A DNA stretch of 64,000 bases, taken from the NCBI RefSeq assembly GCF_041929235.1, contig NZ_JBHFNP010000361.1:1-64000 (forward strand). Direction: 5' to 3'. The notes below the pieces were generated by a model. The model was not told the origin of the DNA, ran no database searches, and saw only the letters and a list, made by a program, of their open reading frames with translations. The stretch comes from Microseira sp041929235. GTDB lineage: Bacteria > Cyanobacteriota > Cyanobacteriia > Cyanobacteriales > Aerosakkonemataceae. The position numbers were made by a program, and so were the translations under genes. Shown here piece after piece: positions 62,184 to 64,000 of the stretch (positions within the stretch are counted from its first letter, which is position 1; the number at the start of each line of letters is the position of its first letter).

Positions 62184-62660
62184 TTGCCGACCCGTAGCGT
62201 GCCACTTCTATCAGATCGCCACATAGATTACACCCCACTCGAACAGCTGCTAGCTCAACAAGACTTTCAAGCAGCTGACCGCATCACCCTGCAAAAAATG
62301 TGCGAATTGGCAGGGCCAGATGCGGTTCAACGAAAATGGCTGTATTTTACAGAAGTAGAAAACTTCCCGATCGCTGACCTGCAAACGATTAATACCCTCT
62401 GGCTGCTTCACTCCCAAGGCAAGTTCGGCTTTTCCGTGCAGCGGGAAATTTGGCTCTCGACCGGGAAAAACTGGGATAAGTTCTGGCTCAAAATCGGCTG
62501 GAAAACCGGAAATACCTGGACGCGCTACCCGAATGAATTTACTTGGGATCTTTCGGCTCCTAGAGGTCACATACCCCTGTCTAACCAGTTGCGCGGGGTG
62601 CGAGTCATTGCGGCGCTGCTGAATCACCCAGCTTGGTCTAGCACGCCAAGTGGCGGCTAA
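62184..62660 (+). CDS. GUN4 domain protein
   Basis: The GUN4 domain lies at about residues 9-150: DYTPLEQLLAQQDFQAADRIT, RKWLYFTEVENFPIADLQTI, NTLWLLHSQGKFGFSVQREIW, GKNWDKFWLKIGWK and PRGHIPLSNQLRGV. GUN4 binds porphyrins and activates Mg-chelatase; a single-domain protein like this could be the chlorophyll-synthesis type or a paralogue. The open frame begins at a GTG in the repeat (61956), which is unlikely to be translated; TTG 62184 is the latest start that leaves the domain whole. The true start is uncertain. Confidence 0.8.
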   Translation: MPTRSVPLLSDRHIDYTPLEQLLAQQDFQAADRITLQKMCELAGPDAVQRKWLYFTEVENFPIADLQTINTLWLLHSQGKFGFSVQREIWLSTGKNWDKFWLKIGWKTGNTWTRYPNEFTWDLSAPRGHIPLSNQLRGVRVIAALLNHPAWSSTPSGG

Positions 62661-62764
62661 TTTAACAGCCAAACAAAAATCGCAAATTTGTACTCAGCAA
62701 CTGTTTGTCAGAGGTGGAGCTTGGGAACCTTAAGAATAGTCAATCATCCTTTGATGGCAGCGAG

Positions 62765-64000
62765 ATGGAAATTACACAAATAGCAGGTATGAAGGTGGCA
62801 GTAGGCATGGTAGGTCCAGAAAACAGACTTTCTTACAGTCTGGACAATTTGACAGCAACAGCGCAGGAACAGCAACGCCTCAAAGCTTTGGCAGAGTCGC
62901 GCTTGCTCGAAGCAGAAACGATCGCCGTGTTCGAGGAAGCGACTCAGACAGCGGCTCACTTTTTGGAGGTTACCATCTGCATTTTGGGCTTGATGGATAA
63001 AGACCGTCAAGTATTCAAGTCAGCGGTAGGTTTATCTCGCCTGGGACTGATGAACCAACTAGCTTCCTCGCGTCAGCTACCCCGCGAGGAATCTTTCTGT
63101 ACCCACGTGGTAGAAAGTCAAAAAGTTTTGGCAATTAACAACACCGCTAGCGCTCCGCTTTATTCTAAAAGCGTGCTAGTCCAGCAATATGGCATCCGCG
63201 CCTACTTGGGAGTGCCGCTATTTACTTCTTCCGGACAATGTCTGGGTACGCTTGAGGTCATGGAGCAAGTACCGCGTAGTTTTACCACCAAGGAGATTGA
63301 GTTTTTAGAACTCATGGCGCGCTGGACGATGAGTGAGTTTGAGCGGAACCGTCTTTTGGAAAACAGCACCAAGTCCCAAGTGCAGGTGAATCTCAGCGCA
63401 CCCATCCGTCTGAGCAGTACTTCTGCCAACCAAATTACCACCAATCAAGTTCAAGTCAAATTGCTCTCGGCGCTGACCCAGGAGTTGCGGACGCCGCTGA
63501 CAAGTGTAATGGGTATGGCAAGCGTTCTGGGTCGCGAAATTTACGGCCCGCTGACGACTAAACAGAAAGAATACCTGGAAATTATTCAAACGAGCGGTCA
63601 GTACTTGCTGACGCTGGTGAATGAAATTTTAGCTTTGGGAGCCCTCGATGCGGAAAACGCCCAACTGAACCTGACGGCGACGGATATTGAAATGCTCTGC
63701 CAGCAAGCGATCGCTTCTTTAGAAGAAATGGCGCACCGCCGCGAGCAACAAATTCGCCTCTCGGTAGAGCCTGGAAATCGCATCTGGCAGCTGGATCGAG
63801 AAAAAGTACGGCAAATGCTCTATCACCTGGTATCGAGCGTGCTGCAAAAGGCTGAAGCTGAAAGCATAATTCGCATCCACGTTTCTCGCAAAAGTGATGG
63901 ATTAAATATTGCGGTTTGGGTGTCTCACCCCTGGATGGGAGAAGGATTCCAGCAGGTGGAACCTTATTTATACCAATCACAGTTACCGGGTGTATCTCAC
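62765..64000 (+). CDS. GAF domain sensor-kinase-like protein (partial, runs off the window)
   Basis: 412 codons are open to the end of the window. Residues 15-50 form a helix, residues 50-200 a GAF domain (ETIAVFEEATQTAAHFLEV, EESFCTHVVESQKVLAINNT, YLGVPLFTSSGQCLGTLEVM). Residues 240-300 look like a HisKA helix pair (LLSALTQELRTPLTSVMGMA, KEYLEIIQTSGQYLLTLVNEIL), and an ATPase-like region follows. The phosphoacceptor His is Gln (TQELRTPL), and the N-box lacks the usual Asn. So it is kinase-like but may not autophosphorylate. The C-terminus lies outside the window. Confidence 0.82.
   Translation, partial: MEITQIAGMKVAVGMVGPENRLSYSLDNLTATAQEQQRLKALAESRLLEAETIAVFEEATQTAAHFLEVTICILGLMDKDRQVFKSAVGLSRLGLMNQLASSRQLPREESFCTHVVESQKVLAINNTASAPLYSKSVLVQQYGIRAYLGVPLFTSSGQCLGTLEVMEQVPRSFTTKEIEFLELMARWTMSEFERNRLLENSTKSQVQVNLSAPIRLSSTSANQITTNQVQVKLLSALTQELRTPLTSVMGMASVLGREIYGPLTTKQKEYLEIIQTSGQYLLTLVNEILALGALDAENAQLNLTATDIEMLCQQAIASLEEMAHRREQQIRLSVEPGNRIWQLDREKVRQMLYHLVSSVLQKAEAESIIRIHVSRKSDGLNIAVWVSHPWMGEGFQQVEPYLYQSQLPGVSH

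Noticed and set aside
1..64000. tRNA, rRNA, tmRNA or riboswitch
   Set aside because: No cloverleaf, conserved rRNA segment or known aptamer core was recognised by reading both strands; a covariance-model search (tRNAscan/Rfam) would be decisive.

Overview
The window looks like a chromosomal segment of a filamentous, non-marine cyanobacterium, probably an Oscillatoriales/Microcoleus-type organism. The evidence is direct: many GCGATCGC (HIP1) octamers, a ferredoxin:thioredoxin reductase catalytic chain, a GUN4 protein, a cyanobacterial short RRM protein, PilT, tandem heptanucleotide repeats, and dispersed small palindromic elements. The genus is inference. No rRNA, tRNA or CRISPR array was seen.

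Layout. 1-1450 is a scrap yard: a repeat element, two small genes, then truncated copies of genes (a copy of sequence also found at 51.6-52.0 kb, an IS701-type transposase remnant, an AI-2E-type transporter remnant). 1449-8970 holds housekeeping and envelope genes (DUF309, ftrC, a glycosyltransferase, DUF58, pilT, a large membrane protein). 9241-43167, almost entirely on the minus strand, is a roughly 34 kb surface polysaccharide locus. It has about a dozen soluble glycosyltransferases of families 2 and 4, five GT39/ArnT-like membrane glycosyltransferases, GtrA and GtrB-like proteins, methyltransferase domains, a polysaccharide deacetylase, two sugar-nucleotide epimerases, a UDP-galactopyranose-mutase-like flavoprotein, and a Wzm/Wzt ABC exporter. 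Together they would build, decorate and export an O-antigen-like glycan. Several GT genes are close paralogues of one another.

43586-46321 carries typA and a cold-shock-type RNA-binding protein gene. 46575-51995 is a minus-strand accessory cluster: a 50-codon gene, a 283-residue protein that looks like a class-I-amidotransferase/ThuA-fold protein, an RNA 2'-phosphotransferase (KptA/Tpt1), an AAA ATPase, two decayed genes, a 276-residue protein of unknown function, and a ThiF/E1-like protein. Putting RNA 2'-phosphate chemistry, an AAA ATPase and an E1-like adenylating enzyme next to each other is the best candidate here for an undescribed system.

52.1-53.9 kb has a secreted DUF4189 protein and a decayed hydrolase gene with in-frame stops. 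54.4-58.3 kb is an Lpt-type lipopolysaccharide transport operon (LptA-like, LptB, LptF/G) followed by a membrane-anchored proline-rich repeat protein. 58.36-59.7 kb is a dead IS200/IS605-type tnpB element. 59.8-64 kb has icd, a heptose/ADP-sugar-type nucleotidyltransferase, a GUN4 protein, and the start of a GAF sensor-kinase-like protein that lacks the usual phosphoacceptor histidine and runs off the window.

Dispersed repeats are plentiful: GGACTTACGCA-ended elements, GTAGGGTGCGTTA-ended elements, a 164-bp element with 23-bp inverted ends, tandem heptamers, and two roughly 26-bp nested insertions (one in a repeat, one in the tnpB catalytic motif).
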